From: Orientallactaga sibirica
Lineage: Eukaryota > Chordata > Mammalia > Rodentia > Dipodidae
Length of the DNA: 64,000 nt
Reading direction: 5' to 3'
Assembly (NCBI GenBank): GCA_036365145.1
Contig: JAEOAD010000024.1
Location: 13,411,501-13,475,500 of the forward strand
The notes beneath the pieces are model-generated. The model did not search any database and was not told the origin of the DNA. It was given only the letters and a program-made list of their open reading frames with translations. This document shows positions 63,546 to 64,000 of this stretch, in pieces; the first letter of the stretch is position 1, and each line of letters starts with the position of its first letter. A program made the position numbers and the translations under genes.

Positions 63546-64000
63546 TTCATTATACACATAGGTGGTATGTTCAAGTCCTGAGCTGAACACCCAGTCACAA
63601 TAAGAGCACTGGCTAGTTCAACCACCATCTTTCTTTTCAGGCACTATTTCTGCACTGTATGAAAAGGAAACCAATAGCTGGTTATGTACAAATGGGACTT
63701 ATAATGACAAGGTTTCAGGTATGAATATCAAATAGAATTTCATATGAACACTTTAAATGGAAAACCTGTACATATGAATCATCTTTACAGAATTATAGTC
63801 CTCTTCTCCTTTCCAGCGTTGTTTTTATAATTTACTAGCTATTGTATAACAGTATTTAAATACTGTAGCATTCTGAAAATAATTCCTTTTTCCTATTAAA
63901 TCCCTCTAATTATTTTGTTTCTGCCAGCACACTCCATGTCAGTTAACAACTATCCTCTTTACATACTTGTAAAATATTGAACTGTATGCCTAAATAAGTA
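63546..64000. other. Non-repetitive, AT-rich stretch to window end
   Basis: Unique sequence. Nothing recognised. Confidence 0.4.

Noticed and set aside
1..64000. CRISPR arrays, operons, integrons, phage or bacterial systems
   Set aside because: No spaced direct-repeat arrays, ribosome-binding-site-led gene runs or prokaryotic genes. The content is unmistakably rodent nuclear DNA.

Overview
This window is mammalian, specifically rodent, nuclear DNA. I find no protein-coding gene, RNA gene, CRISPR array or operon in it. Open frames longer than 60 codons are all explained by repeats, low-complexity tracts or chance. The repeats point to the organism. There are about 22 copies of a tRNA-headed SINE: the head begins GGCTGGAGAGATGGCTTAG, a CT-rich stretch follows, and the tail is AAATAAATA. 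These match the B2-superfamily Dip SINE of jerboas. They are mixed with B1, B4 and ID SINEs, MaLR-type LTRs, and L1 elements whose 3' UTRs recur within the window. Together this best fits Dipodoidea (a jerboa such as Jaculus). That is family-level recognition from memory, not a database match.

Layout. 1-3.5 kb: paired Dip SINEs, a B1, and a solo ERVK-type LTR on the minus strand. 4.2-7 kb: one ancient L1 split by a nested pile of Dip, B4 and a second L1 that has an internal inversion and a Dip of its own. 7-16.4 kb: scattered Dips, an old LTR, mostly unique DNA, and a large GAAA tract facing a CT-rich SINE tail. 16.4-23 kb: mostly unique, with a conserved-element candidate near 17 kb. 23-39.7 kb: dense SINEs, L1 3' ends, MaLR LTRs and MIRs. 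39.7-44.5 kb: unique and locally CpG-richer, with the best regulatory candidate at 43.2-44.0 kb. 44.5-52 kb: mostly unique, with another candidate near 47 kb and a possible decayed coding fragment at 50.5 kb. 52-60 kb: B4, L1, and a B1-B1-Dip train. 60-63 kb: L2, a conserved-element candidate, and two adjacent L1 3' ends. 63-64 kb: unique plus MIR.

Interpretation. The window reads as intergenic or intronic 'gene desert' sequence. Several repeat-free stretches hold homeodomain, octamer, MEIS/TGIF, FOX and E-box words and could be distal enhancers. A longer Dip subfamily carries a close match to the CTCF core, so SINE-borne CTCF sites are the most testable functional idea here. Insertion order can be read at many sites from perfect 13-16 bp target-site duplications. 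I saw no evidence of a novel multi-gene system.
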